DNA of 64,000 bases from positions 3,198,001 through 3,262,000 of the forward strand of contig CP051232.1 in NCBI GenBank assembly GCA_017792445.1, written 5' to 3'. The position numbers and the translations under genes are program-made. The stretch's first letter is position 1; every line of letters starts with the position of its first letter. The DNA is from Maritimibacter sp. GTDB lineage: Bacteria > Pseudomonadota > Alphaproteobacteria > Rhodobacterales > Rhodobacteraceae. Under the pieces are notes generated by a model. That model was not told where the DNA came from. It did not search any database and was given only the letters and a program-made list of their open reading frames with translations. Of this stretch, positions 55,516 to 63,066 are shown in pieces.

Positions 55516-56550
55516 CTAGTGCGCGGACGCCTTGCGCAGCAGGTCTGCCGCGACTGTGCTGTCCAGCATGCCCTCGGGCAGGTCCACCGGGCGCGGGCGC
55601 GACAGGGGCGCGCGGCGTGACAGCCCCGAGTCCGAGGTCAGCTTTGCGCGGATCTCGCGCGGAAGCACCGGGCCGGTGCGGGTGTCGAGAGCAAGGCTTT
55701 CGGTGGCGATGCCCTCGGCGAAAATGAATTCGTGCGTGTCGAACAGGATCTGGAAGTAATCCACGAACCCGCCGTTGCCGCGCGTTACGGTCTCGCCGTT
55801 CACAAGATACTCGGCCTTGATCGCCACTTCAGAACGACCGGCGCCAAGCTTGTCCTCGCGCTGGTAGACGAACAGGCGCTGGTTCGGCGACAGGCGCAGC
55901 GGCCCCTCGTTGTTCAGCGCGCCGGGCGCGATGGTGATCGGCGCGAAGGCGCCCGTGGCGCGGACCGTCTGCTGGCCGATCCAGCGCACCGTCTGCGCGC
56001 CGCTGTCACGGGTCAGAACCCGGTCGCCGGGGCGGATGTCCTCGATCCGGCGCTGCGCGCCGTCGGCCATGGTGATGTGAGTGCCACGGGTGAAGGACAC
56101 GCAGGCCAGCGCCGCGAATTTCTGCCGCGCGCTTTCGGTGTCGACGGCGACCAGGGCGTAATCGGTGCGCGGCCGCAGGTCGGCCAGCGTCATGACATAG
56201 GTGTCCGCGATCATGCCGTCGCGGTCGAGCTCGACGAGGATCAGCGCCTCGACGATGGTGCCGTCGGGCGCCATGAAGGTGGCGCAGCAGTCCAGGTGCA
56301 GCGCCGCACCGGGGCGGCCGGTCTGGGTGCCCGCGGCGATCGTGAAATTGGAATGCTGGTCGGCGATCTCGAGCGACAGGCGCAGGCGACGCGCATCAAC
56401 GTCGAGAGTATAGACATCATCGAGGATCAGTTCGGACGCGTGTGCGACCGGGTCACCGAGGTTGGCCCCGTTCGATACAACGAAGTCTGTCGCCCGGATG
56501 ACGGGCAGTCCCTGCGCACCCCCGCGCTGGGTCACACCATGCACACTCAT
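55516..56550 (-). CDS. Hint-domain protein with Ser at the nucleophile position
   Basis: 344 residues from the ATG at 56550 (an ATG at 56613 is also open). N-terminal domain (IRATDFVVSNGANLGDPV, ELILDDVYTLD) is a conserved roseobacter beta domain. The Hint domain starts LACVSFTRGTHITMADGAQR; the residue before FTxGT is Ser, with a Cys two positions earlier, instead of the usual Cys. It continues RPGDRVLTRDSGAQTVRWIG and FVDYFQILFDTHEFIFAEG. No secretion signal recognised. Confidence 0.78.
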   Translation of the reverse strand: MSVHGVTQRGGAQGLPVIRATDFVVSNGANLGDPVAHASELILDDVYTLDVDARRLRLSLEIADQHSNFTIAAGTQTGRPGAALHLDCCATFMAPDGTIVEALILVELDRDGMIADTYVMTLADLRPRTDYALVAVDTESARQKFAALACVSFTRGTHITMADGAQRRIEDIRPGDRVLTRDSGAQTVRWIGQQTVRATGAFAPITIAPGALNNEGPLRLSPNQRLFVYQREDKLGAGRSEVAIKAEYLVNGETVTRGNGGFVDYFQILFDTHEFIFAEGIATESLALDTRTGPVLPREIRAKLTSDSGLSRRAPLSRPRPVDLPEGMLDSTVAADLLRKASAH

Positions 56551-56908
56551 CTTGCAGCAGCCTGTACCAGGTTCCGTCTCCACGGCTTTGCGTCCGGACG
56601 CGGCCCCCACCATTCGTCCGAATGCGTAACCCCATCGCCATGGTAGTATTTGCTATATGATGCGGCGCGTATTCGCGTCAACTTCGGGCAAATGTTGTGG
56701 CAATTAACCTTCCGTAAGTCGTTGATCGGGCGACGATCCGACCGATTTTCGGGCGATTGTTTCACCGATTTCGCCTTATTTTGCCGCAACGCAGCAATGG
56801 CGGCGCTCGGGCATCCGAGAGGTCGGGCGCACGATCGCTCGCTTCCGTTCGCCGGGGCGGGGTGCTAGGCCGGGGCGACATCGCAATCGGACGGGAGGCA
56901 TCGGACAG
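56551..56908. other. 358-bp divergent intergenic region
   Basis: Divergent promoters for the Hint gene and the SDR gene are expected here. AT-rich at 56640-56780. One minus-strand promoter is visible (56652-56681); no plus-strand match is convincing. Confidence 0.5.
56652..56681 (-). promoter_or_regulatory. Candidate promoter of the Hint gene
   Basis: TTGACG, 18-bp spacer, TATAGC on the minus strand, about 100 bp before the ATG at 56550. Confidence 0.4.
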
Positions 56909-57688
56909 ATGGATCTGGGTATCAAGGGCAAGCGGGCGCTGGTCTGCGCGTCGTCGAAGGGGCTGGGGCTGGGCTGCGCCCGTGCGCTGGCAGAGGCCGG
57001 TGTGGACATCGTGATGAACGCCCGCGGCGCCGAGGCGCTGGAAGAGGCGGCGCAGGCGATCCGCGACGACTTCGGCGTCGAGGTCACCGCCGTGGCCGCC
57101 GACATCGTTTCGGAAGAGGGCCGCGCGAATGTGCTGGAGGCCGCGGGCGATCTGGATATCCTGATCACCAACGCGGGCGGCCCGCCTCCGGGCATGTGGG
57201 CCGACTGGTCGCGCGAGGATTTCATCAAGGCGCTGGACGCGAACATGCTGACGCCCATCGCGCTGATGCAGGCCGCTTTGCCGGGCATGATGGAACGTGG
57301 CTGGGGCCGGGTGGTCAACATCACCTCGCAGTCCGTGAAGGCGCCGATGGCGATCCTTGGCCTGTCGAACTCGGCCCGCACGGGCCTGACCGGTTTTGTC
57401 GCCGGCACCGCGCGTCAGGTCGCGCCCTCGGGCGTGTGCATCAACAACCTGCTGCCGGGTTCGCACACCACCAACCGCACCGATACGATGGACGGCAAGC
57501 GCGCCGCCGACGCCGGTATCTCGATGGAAGAGCTGCGGGCCGAGAAGTTCAAGGAAATCCCCGCGCGCCGCTATGGCACGACCGAGGAATTCGGCGCCAC
57601 CTGCGCCTTCATGTGCTCGCAGTTCGCGGGCTTCATGGTGGGCCAGAACATCCTGCTGGACGGCGGCTACAACAACTTCACGCTGTAA
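56909..57688 (+). CDS. SDR-family oxidoreductase without the YxxxK motif
   Basis: 259 residues, Rossmann fold. Nucleotide-binding VCASSKGLGLGCARALAEAG (13-22 region), NAGGPPPG and the C-terminal GQNILLDGG are normal. Where classical SDRs have Tyr-x3-Lys, 13 residues after Ser140, this protein has Ser153-N-S-A-Arg157 (GLSNSARTGLTG). Either an atypical catalysis or a binding role is implied. Related SNxxR SDRs are known in this group, to my memory. Followed by a strong hairpin. Confidence 0.85.
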   Translation: MDLGIKGKRALVCASSKGLGLGCARALAEAGVDIVMNARGAEALEEAAQAIRDDFGVEVTAVAADIVSEEGRANVLEAAGDLDILITNAGGPPPGMWADWSREDFIKALDANMLTPIALMQAALPGMMERGWGRVVNITSQSVKAPMAILGLSNSARTGLTGFVAGTARQVAPSGVCINNLLPGSHTTNRTDTMDGKRAADAGISMEELRAEKFKEIPARRYGTTEEFGATCAFMCSQFAGFMVGQNILLDGGYNNFTL

Positions 57689-57715
57689 CCCCGGACGAGG
57701 GGCAGACGTGGCATT

Positions 57716-57740
57716 CCGTCCCCGTGCCTTGCGGGGACGG
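57716..57740 (+). terminator. Hairpin after the SDR gene
   Basis: Perfect 9-bp stem CCGTCCCCG / CGGGGACGG with a 7-nt loop, 28 bp past the stop; no strong U-run. Confidence 0.45.
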
Positions 57741-57797
57741 GGCGGTATTGCTAGGTCCGAGTGATCGACAAAATTGATCGGACTTGGTCCTGCCCGC

Positions 57798-58919
57798 ATG
57801 AACGCGCCCGAGCCTCTGCCGAAGACAACTCCGCCGGTGGTCCCCGAGCCCCGGCTGGAGATCCGCGATCTCAGCCGGCATTTCGCCGGTCGGTCGGTGG
57901 TGGATCATGTGTCGCTGCGGGTGATGCCGGGGCAGGTGACCTGTCTGCTGGGCCCCTCTGGCTGCGGCAAGTCCACCACCCTGCGCTGCATCGCCGGAGT
58001 GGACATGCAGGACTCGGGCGAGATCTATCTGGACGGCAAGCTGATCTGCGACACGGTGTTCCGGGTGCCGCCCGAACGACGCTCGATCGGGCTGATGTTC
58101 CAGGACTTCGCACTGTTTCCGCATATGTCGGTGGCCGACAACGTGGCCTTCGGGCTGACGGGCAGCAAGGCCGAGACGCGGGCGCGGGTGACGGCGTTGC
58201 TGGAACGTGTCGACCTTCTGCGCCACATCGACGCCTTCCCGCATGAACTGTCGGGCGGAGAGCAGCAGCGCGTCGCGCTGGCCCGCGCCCTTGCGCCGGG
58301 GCCGAGCGTGATGCTGATGGACGAGCCGTTCAGCGGGCTGGACAACCGCCTGCGCGACGGCATCCGCGACGAGACGCTGGAGATCCTGAAAGAGGCGGGC
58401 GCGGCTGTCCTGCTGGTCACGCACGAGCCGGAAGAGGCGATGCGCATGGCCGACGAGATCGCGCTGATGCGCGACGGGCGGATCGTGCAGCAAGGCGCAC
58501 CCTACAACGTCTACAACGCCCCGGCAGACAAGGCCGCGGCGGCATTCTTCAGCGATATCAACGTGATCCGGGGCACGGTGCGCGGCGCGCTGACCGACAC
58601 CCCGTTCGGCCAGTTCCTTGCCCCCGGCCAGCCTGACGGCACCGAGGTCGAGATCGTGTTCCGTCCGCAGCATGTGAAGATCGACTTCGACCGCAACGGC
58701 GCCGGGCCGTTGCCGACCTCGCGCGACGGGGTGCCCGCGCGCGGCGTCGTGCAGCGGGCGCGGTTCATGGGGTCGGAAAGCCTTGTCGAGTTCCGCATGG
58801 ACCACGACCTGTCGATCCTGAAGGCCACCGTGCCGAACGTGTTCCTGCCCAAGCCGGGGCGGCCCCTGTGGCTGACGGTGCGGCGGGACCGGTGTTTCGT
58901 GTTCCCGGTGAAGAAATAA
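57798..58919 (+). CDS. ABC transporter ATP-binding protein (FbpC-like)
   Basis: 373 residues. Walker A GPSGCGKST (52-60), Q-loop FQDFALFPHMSV, signature LSGGEQQRVALARAL (151-165), Walker B VMLMDEPFSGLD, H-loop LLVTHEPEEAM, and a C-terminal TOBE-like domain (VEIVFRPQHVKIDF, ARGVVQRARFMGSESLVEF). Close to Fe3+/thiamine/sulfate-type importer ATPases. No permease or binding-protein gene is adjacent. ATG 57798 chosen over TTG 57774. Confidence 0.85.
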   Translation: MNAPEPLPKTTPPVVPEPRLEIRDLSRHFAGRSVVDHVSLRVMPGQVTCLLGPSGCGKSTTLRCIAGVDMQDSGEIYLDGKLICDTVFRVPPERRSIGLMFQDFALFPHMSVADNVAFGLTGSKAETRARVTALLERVDLLRHIDAFPHELSGGEQQRVALARALAPGPSVMLMDEPFSGLDNRLRDGIRDETLEILKEAGAAVLLVTHEPEEAMRMADEIALMRDGRIVQQGAPYNVYNAPADKAAAAFFSDINVIRGTVRGALTDTPFGQFLAPGQPDGTEVEIVFRPQHVKIDFDRNGAGPLPTSRDGVPARGVVQRARFMGSESLVEFRMDHDLSILKATVPNVFLPKPGRPLWLTVRRDRCFVFPVKK

Positions 58920-58937
58920 AGAACGACCCGTCGCCGA

Positions 58938-59615
58938 CTAGGCGGCCCCGGCGTTCTTGAAATCCACAAGCGTCTTGCCCTGTTCCTCGACGAACAGCGC
59001 CGGAAGGTTCTCCAGCTTCTCGATCCGGTCCACGCGCAGCGTGGCGAAATCCGCCGTGGTCTCGCACCAGCAGGTCACCGTCCAGACGCGGCCCCAGTAG
59101 TCCAGCTGCAACGGGCGGATCACCCGGCGCAGAAAAGAGCCGTCGTCCTCGTGGTGGTGTGCGGCCAGCTTCTGACGGCTGCGGATCGCGGCGCGGATAC
59201 GCGGCATGTGTGCGAAGCCCGCCGCCGCGTCCGCCAGCGGATGCACCGCGAAGGTCCAGCCGCCGCGCGCCCCGGTGCGGTCCTCGGGCAGCAGCGTGTC
59301 GATCCGCGCGGACAGCCCGCGCGCGGCTGCCGACAGTTCCGCGTCGCCGCCATGCGCCACGGCAGCCAGCCCGAGGTGCAAGGCCTCGAGTTCCGTCATC
59401 GACAGGTTCAGCGGCGGCAGCGTCACCGGCGCGGTCATCCGGTAGCCCAGCCCGCGTTCGCCCCGGACCGGCACGCCGGACGCCATCAGCGTGTCCATGT
59501 CGCGCCAGATCGTGCGCTCGCTGACGCCATGCGCCCCGGCCAGTTCGGACGCGCGGTGCAGCCTGCCGTCGCGCAGCGTCTGGATCAACGCATACAGGCG
59601 GTCGGAGCGGTTCAT
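58938..59615 (-). CDS. WYL-domain transcriptional regulator (YafY-like)
   Basis: 225 residues. N-terminal HTH (SDRLYALIQTLRDGRLHRAS, SELAGAHGVSERTIWRDMDTL), then a WYL-type domain (VIRPLQLDYWGRVWTVTCWC, VDRIEKLENLP). Such regulators sense a ligand through the WYL domain and often control a neighbour. A perfect palindrome lies about 50 bp upstream between this gene and tatA. Confidence 0.85.
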   Translation of the reverse strand: MNRSDRLYALIQTLRDGRLHRASELAGAHGVSERTIWRDMDTLMASGVPVRGERGLGYRMTAPVTLPPLNLSMTELEALHLGLAAVAHGGDAELSAAARGLSARIDTLLPEDRTGARGGWTFAVHPLADAAAGFAHMPRIRAAIRSRQKLAAHHHEDDGSFLRRVIRPLQLDYWGRVWTVTCWCETTADFATLRVDRIEKLENLPALFVEEQGKTLVDFKNAGAA

Positions 59616-59663
59616 CGATTCGCAGGCCTTTCGGAAAATTGAGCGAAGTTTTTCACCGCATAA

Positions 59664-59681
59664 CTGACAAAAACCTGTCAG
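59664..59681. promoter_or_regulatory. Palindrome CTGACA-N6-TGTCAG, operator of the WYL regulator
   Basis: Perfect 6-bp arms and 6-bp A-rich spacer, 49 bp upstream of the WYL gene start at 59615 and 163 bp before tatA. Typical of YafY-like operators. Confidence 0.55.
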
Positions 59682-59843
59682 GAGGGCAAGCGTCCCGCCG
59701 GGCGGGCTGAATTCTGCGCCGGATTCCCGCCATGGCGGCGCTTTGCCACTTTTCGAGGCGGCGCCGAATCCATAAACACGGTCCGTGATCTTTCACCGTT
59801 CCAGCCAAGGGCCGCAGGTGGCGGCCCGATCATGGAGAGACCC

Positions 59844-60065
59844 ATGCTGAACAACATCGGCCTTCCCGGCCTTCTTCTGATCGCCGTCGTCGTGCTTGTC
59901 CTGTTCGGGCGCGGCAAGATCTCGTCGCTGATGGGCGAGGTCGGCAAAGGCATCACCGCCTTCAAGAAAGGCGTGAAGGACAGCAACGACGAACTCGAGG
60001 ACAGCGCGGCTTCGGCACGTGACGTGACCCCTGAGGAAGAAGAAAAGGAAAAGGACAAGGTCTGA
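59844..60065 (+). CDS. tatA: Sec-independent translocase TatA
   Basis: 73 residues. One N-terminal helix ([13 protein letters not shown]), the FGRGK hinge, the amphipathic helix [20 protein letters not shown], and an acidic tail. Forms the pore of the twin-arginine export system. GGAGAG upstream of the ATG at 59844, so the ATG at 59832 is not used. Confidence 0.95.
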   Translation: MLNNIGLPGLLLIAVVVLVLFGRGKISSLMGEVGKGITAFKKGVKDSNDELEDSAASARDVTPEEEEKEKDKV

Positions 60066-60101
60066 ACTCCTCGTCCTTTCCCTCAATGACGGACCGTCGC
60101 C

Positions 60102-60596
60102 ATGTTTGATCTCGGCTGGACCGAACTTCTGCTGATCGGCATCGTCGCGCTGATCGTGGTGGGCCCCAAGGACCTGCCCGGCATGTTCCGCACGCTTGGC
60201 CGTTTCACGGGCAAGATGAAGAACATGGCCCGCGAGTTTCAGCGCGCCATGAACGACGCCGCCGACGAGGCGGGCATGAAGGACGTGGCGAAGGACCTGA
60301 AGTCCGCCACCTCGGCCAAGTCCATGGGCCTCGACAAGCTGAACGAGGCCGCAGACAAGTTCGAGAAGTGGGATCCGTCCAAAGCCGTGAAGCGCGAACC
60401 CGGACCGGCGACCGCCGCCATGACCGAGGAACGCGCCGAACAGGCGAAGAAAATCCGCGAGAACGCCGCGAAGACCGCCGAGGCGCGCAAGGCCGCAGAG
60501 GCCGCTGCCGCCGCCGAAAGCGCGCCTGCCGACGCTCCGGTTCCCGACCCGTCGGCGCCGAAGCCCGGCTCCGCGGCTGGAGACGACAGTAAATGA
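60102..60596 (+). CDS. tatB: Sec-independent translocase TatB
   Basis: 164 residues. N-terminal MFDLGWTELLLIGIVALIV with the TatB Glu, VGPKDLPGMFRTLGR, a long amphipathic helix, and an Ala/Glu/Lys/Pro-rich tail. With TatC it recognises twin-arginine signals. Overlaps tatC by 4 bp. Confidence 0.95.
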   Translation: MFDLGWTELLLIGIVALIVVGPKDLPGMFRTLGRFTGKMKNMAREFQRAMNDAADEAGMKDVAKDLKSATSAKSMGLDKLNEAADKFEKWDPSKAVKREPGPATAAMTEERAEQAKKIRENAAKTAEARKAAEAAAAAESAPADAPVPDPSAPKPGSAAGDDSK

Positions 60597-61495
60597 GCGC
60601 CACCGACGAAGACGAGATCGACGCCTCCTCGGCGCCGCTGATCGAGCATCTGGCCGAGCTGCGCACGCGGCTGATCCGGTCGGTGCTGGCTTTCATCGTG
60701 GGCATGGTGATCTGTTTCACGGTTGCCACGCCGATCTTCAACTTCCTGACCGCGCCGCTGTGTCAGGTGCTGGGCGAACGCGGGCAGGACTGCGACCTGA
60801 TCTTCATCAGCCCGCAGGAAGGCTTCTTCGTCGCCATCAAGGTGTCGCTGCTGGGCGGGTTCATCCTGTCCTTCCCGATGATCGCCTACCAGATGTGGCG
60901 CTTCGTTGCGCCTGGGCTGTACAAGTCCGAGAAAGGCGCGTTCCTGCCGTTCCTGGTGGCGTCGCCCTTCATGTTCCTGCTGGGTGCGGCGTTCGCCTTC
61001 TACGTCGTGACGCCGCTGGCCTATGACTTTTTCCTTGGCTTCCAGCAGTTCGGCAACGGCGGCGAGGCGCTGCCGAACGAAGAGGTGCAGCAGGGCCTGT
61101 CCGTGGTCTTCCAGGGCTCGGCGCAGGAGTATCTGAACCTCACCATCAAGTTCATCGTGGCCTTCGGCCTGTGCTTCCAGCTTCCGGTGCTTCTGACCCT
61201 GATGGGCAAGGCCGGGCTGGTGTCGTCGCGCGGGCTGGGCGAGGTGCGCAAATACGCCGTCGTCGCCATCCTCGTTCTGGCCGCGCTGGTCACCCCGCCG
61301 GATGTCATCACTCAGGTGATCCTGTTCGTGGTGGTCTACGGCCTGTACGAGATCTCGATCTTCCTTGTGCGCCGGGTCGAACGGAAGCGCGTCGAGCAGC
61401 TTCGCGAAGAAGGTGTGCTGGGCGAGGACGAGGATCTGGACGATCTTTACGGCCTCGACGACGACGAACCGGAACAGCCGGAGACCAAGGCGTGA
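60593..61495 (+). CDS. tatC: Sec-independent translocase TatC
   Basis: 300 residues, six helices. N-terminal SAPLIEHLAELRTRLIRSVL (signal-peptide binding), FISPQEGFFVAIKVSL, and FGLCFQLPVLLTLMGKAGL are conserved. An acidic C-terminal tail is long (EDEDLDDLYGLDDDEPEQPE). The stop overlaps the next gene start (GTGA). Confidence 0.96.
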   Translation: MSATDEDEIDASSAPLIEHLAELRTRLIRSVLAFIVGMVICFTVATPIFNFLTAPLCQVLGERGQDCDLIFISPQEGFFVAIKVSLLGGFILSFPMIAYQMWRFVAPGLYKSEKGAFLPFLVASPFMFLLGAAFAFYVVTPLAYDFFLGFQQFGNGGEALPNEEVQQGLSVVFQGSAQEYLNLTIKFIVAFGLCFQLPVLLTLMGKAGLVSSRGLGEVRKYAVVAILVLAALVTPPDVITQVILFVVVYGLYEISIFLVRRVERKRVEQLREEGVLGEDEDLDDLYGLDDDEPEQPETKA

Positions 61496-62331
61496 GTGAC
61501 GAGGCGCTGACGCGCATCGCCGAAGCGCTGGAGCGGATGAGCCCGGCGCCGATGGCGGCGCCGGACTTCGCGGCAGCAGATGCCTTCGTGTGGCATGTGG
61601 ACCCGGACCGGCTGGTGCCGGTGCCCAAGGTGAACCGGGTGGACCTACCGCTGCTGGTCGGCATCGACCGCGCGCGCGACACGCTGCTGGCCAACACGGT
61701 GCAGTTCGCCCGTGGCCTGCCTGCGAACAACGCGCTGCTTTGGGGCAGTCGCGGGATGGGAAAATCCAGTCTCGTCAAAGCGATCCACGCCGAAGTTCTG
61801 GCGCAGGGCCATGCGCTGAAGATCGTCGAACTGCAGCGCGAGGACCTGCCCAGCGTGGGCCGCCTGCTGAACATCCTGCGCGACTGCGGCGACCGTTTCG
61901 TCCTGTTCTGCGATGACCTGTCGTTCAGCCACGATGACCAGCACTACAAGTCGCTGAAGGCGGTGCTGGACGGCGGGATCGAGGGACGGCCGGACAACGT
62001 GGTGTTCTACGCCACCTCGAACCGCCGCCACCTGATGCCGCGCGACATGATCGAGAACGAGCGTTCCAGCGCGATCAGCCCCTCGGAAGCGACCGAGGAA
62101 AAGGTGTCGCTGTCCGACCGCTTCGGCCTGTGGCTGGGGTTCCACCCGTGCTCGCAGGACGAATACCTTGCGATGATCCGGGGCTATTGCGATGCGCACG
62201 GGGTCGAGATCGACGACGAGACCCTGCGCGCCGAGGCGATCGAGTGGCAGGCCACCCGTGGCGCGCGCTCGGGTCGGGTGGCGTGGCAGTATTTCACCGA
62301 CCTTGCGGGACGGCGCGGCGCGGCGATCTGA
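61492..62331 (+). CDS. DUF815-type AAA+ ATPase
   Basis: 279 residues. Walker A GSRGMGKSSLVKAIH (85-93), Walker B FVLFCDDLSF (136-145), sensor region VVFYATSNRRHLMPRDMIEN, and a C-terminal lid. The family (DUF815) is widespread with no proven role. It overlaps tatC by 4 bp, so it may be coupled to Tat export, or the position may only be conserved. Confidence 0.85.
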   Translation: MSDEALTRIAEALERMSPAPMAAPDFAAADAFVWHVDPDRLVPVPKVNRVDLPLLVGIDRARDTLLANTVQFARGLPANNALLWGSRGMGKSSLVKAIHAEVLAQGHALKIVELQREDLPSVGRLLNILRDCGDRFVLFCDDLSFSHDDQHYKSLKAVLDGGIEGRPDNVVFYATSNRRHLMPRDMIENERSSAISPSEATEEKVSLSDRFGLWLGFHPCSQDEYLAMIRGYCDAHGVEIDDETLRAEAIEWQATRGARSGRVAWQYFTDLAGRRGAAI

Positions 62332-62445
62332 CGGCCCGACGCGGGCGCTGGCCCTTGTCCGTTGCCGTAACGTGAGTTTGCCGCTACTTTTGCCCTATTG
62401 ATTGCGGTCCCCTCGCGGGGACGGACGCTGGATAGGGCTTTGGAT

Positions 62446-63042
62446 ATGTTCAGGACTTTCGCTTTCGCAACGGCCTGCCTGCTTGGCGGCGCGGGACTGG
62501 CTTCGGCCGTGACGATCTCGGACGGCGCGGCGGTGATAACAGAGCGGTTCGACGGAACAACACTGTACTTCCGCTTCGACAAGATCCCCGAAAGCGCCCG
62601 CAAGTTCCGCCTGTACGTCGTCGGCCCGAATGGCTATCGCGCCGAGGTCGAGACCGGCAAGCGCATCCCGAAGATCGACCTGCGCGAGTTTCTCGACAAC
62701 AAGGCCGAGCCGCTGGAGAAGCGCGAGTATCCCAACGGCGACAAGCTGTACGACGGCTATTACAGTTACGAGATCAGCTTTGCGACGGATGAGTTCGTCC
62801 GCGACCCCGAGGTGCTGGACAGCGGTCGCGAGAAGAAGTCCGAAGGCACGTGGAAGGTCTACAAGCTGGAGGGCCGCTTCCTGCTGGATGGCGGTGAGAT
62901 CATCGTCTACGCGCAGGACGAGGAAAAGCCGGGCGAGCCCGGAAAGGGCGACGACGCGCCGTCCCGTGACGAGGACGAGGGCTACGAGGGCACGATCACG
63001 AACCCGCGCCCGGACTTCCGCAGGGATTTCGACAAGAACTGA
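62446..63042 (+). CDS. Exported protein of unknown function
   Basis: 198 residues. Signal peptide MFRTFAFATACLLGGAGLAS. Mature beta-rich part (ITERFDGTTLYFRFDKIPES, FRLYVVGPNGYRAEVETGKR), with lysine/acid-rich C-terminus (GEPGKGDDAPSRDEDEGYEG). No cysteine after the signal. No family recognised. Confidence 0.68.
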   Translation: MFRTFAFATACLLGGAGLASAVTISDGAAVITERFDGTTLYFRFDKIPESARKFRLYVVGPNGYRAEVETGKRIPKIDLREFLDNKAEPLEKREYPNGDKLYDGYYSYEISFATDEFVRDPEVLDSGREKKSEGTWKVYKLEGRFLLDGGEIIVYAQDEEKPGEPGKGDDAPSRDEDEGYEGTITNPRPDFRRDFDKN

Positions 63043-63066
63043 CGACCGGCGTACCGAAGGCGGCGG

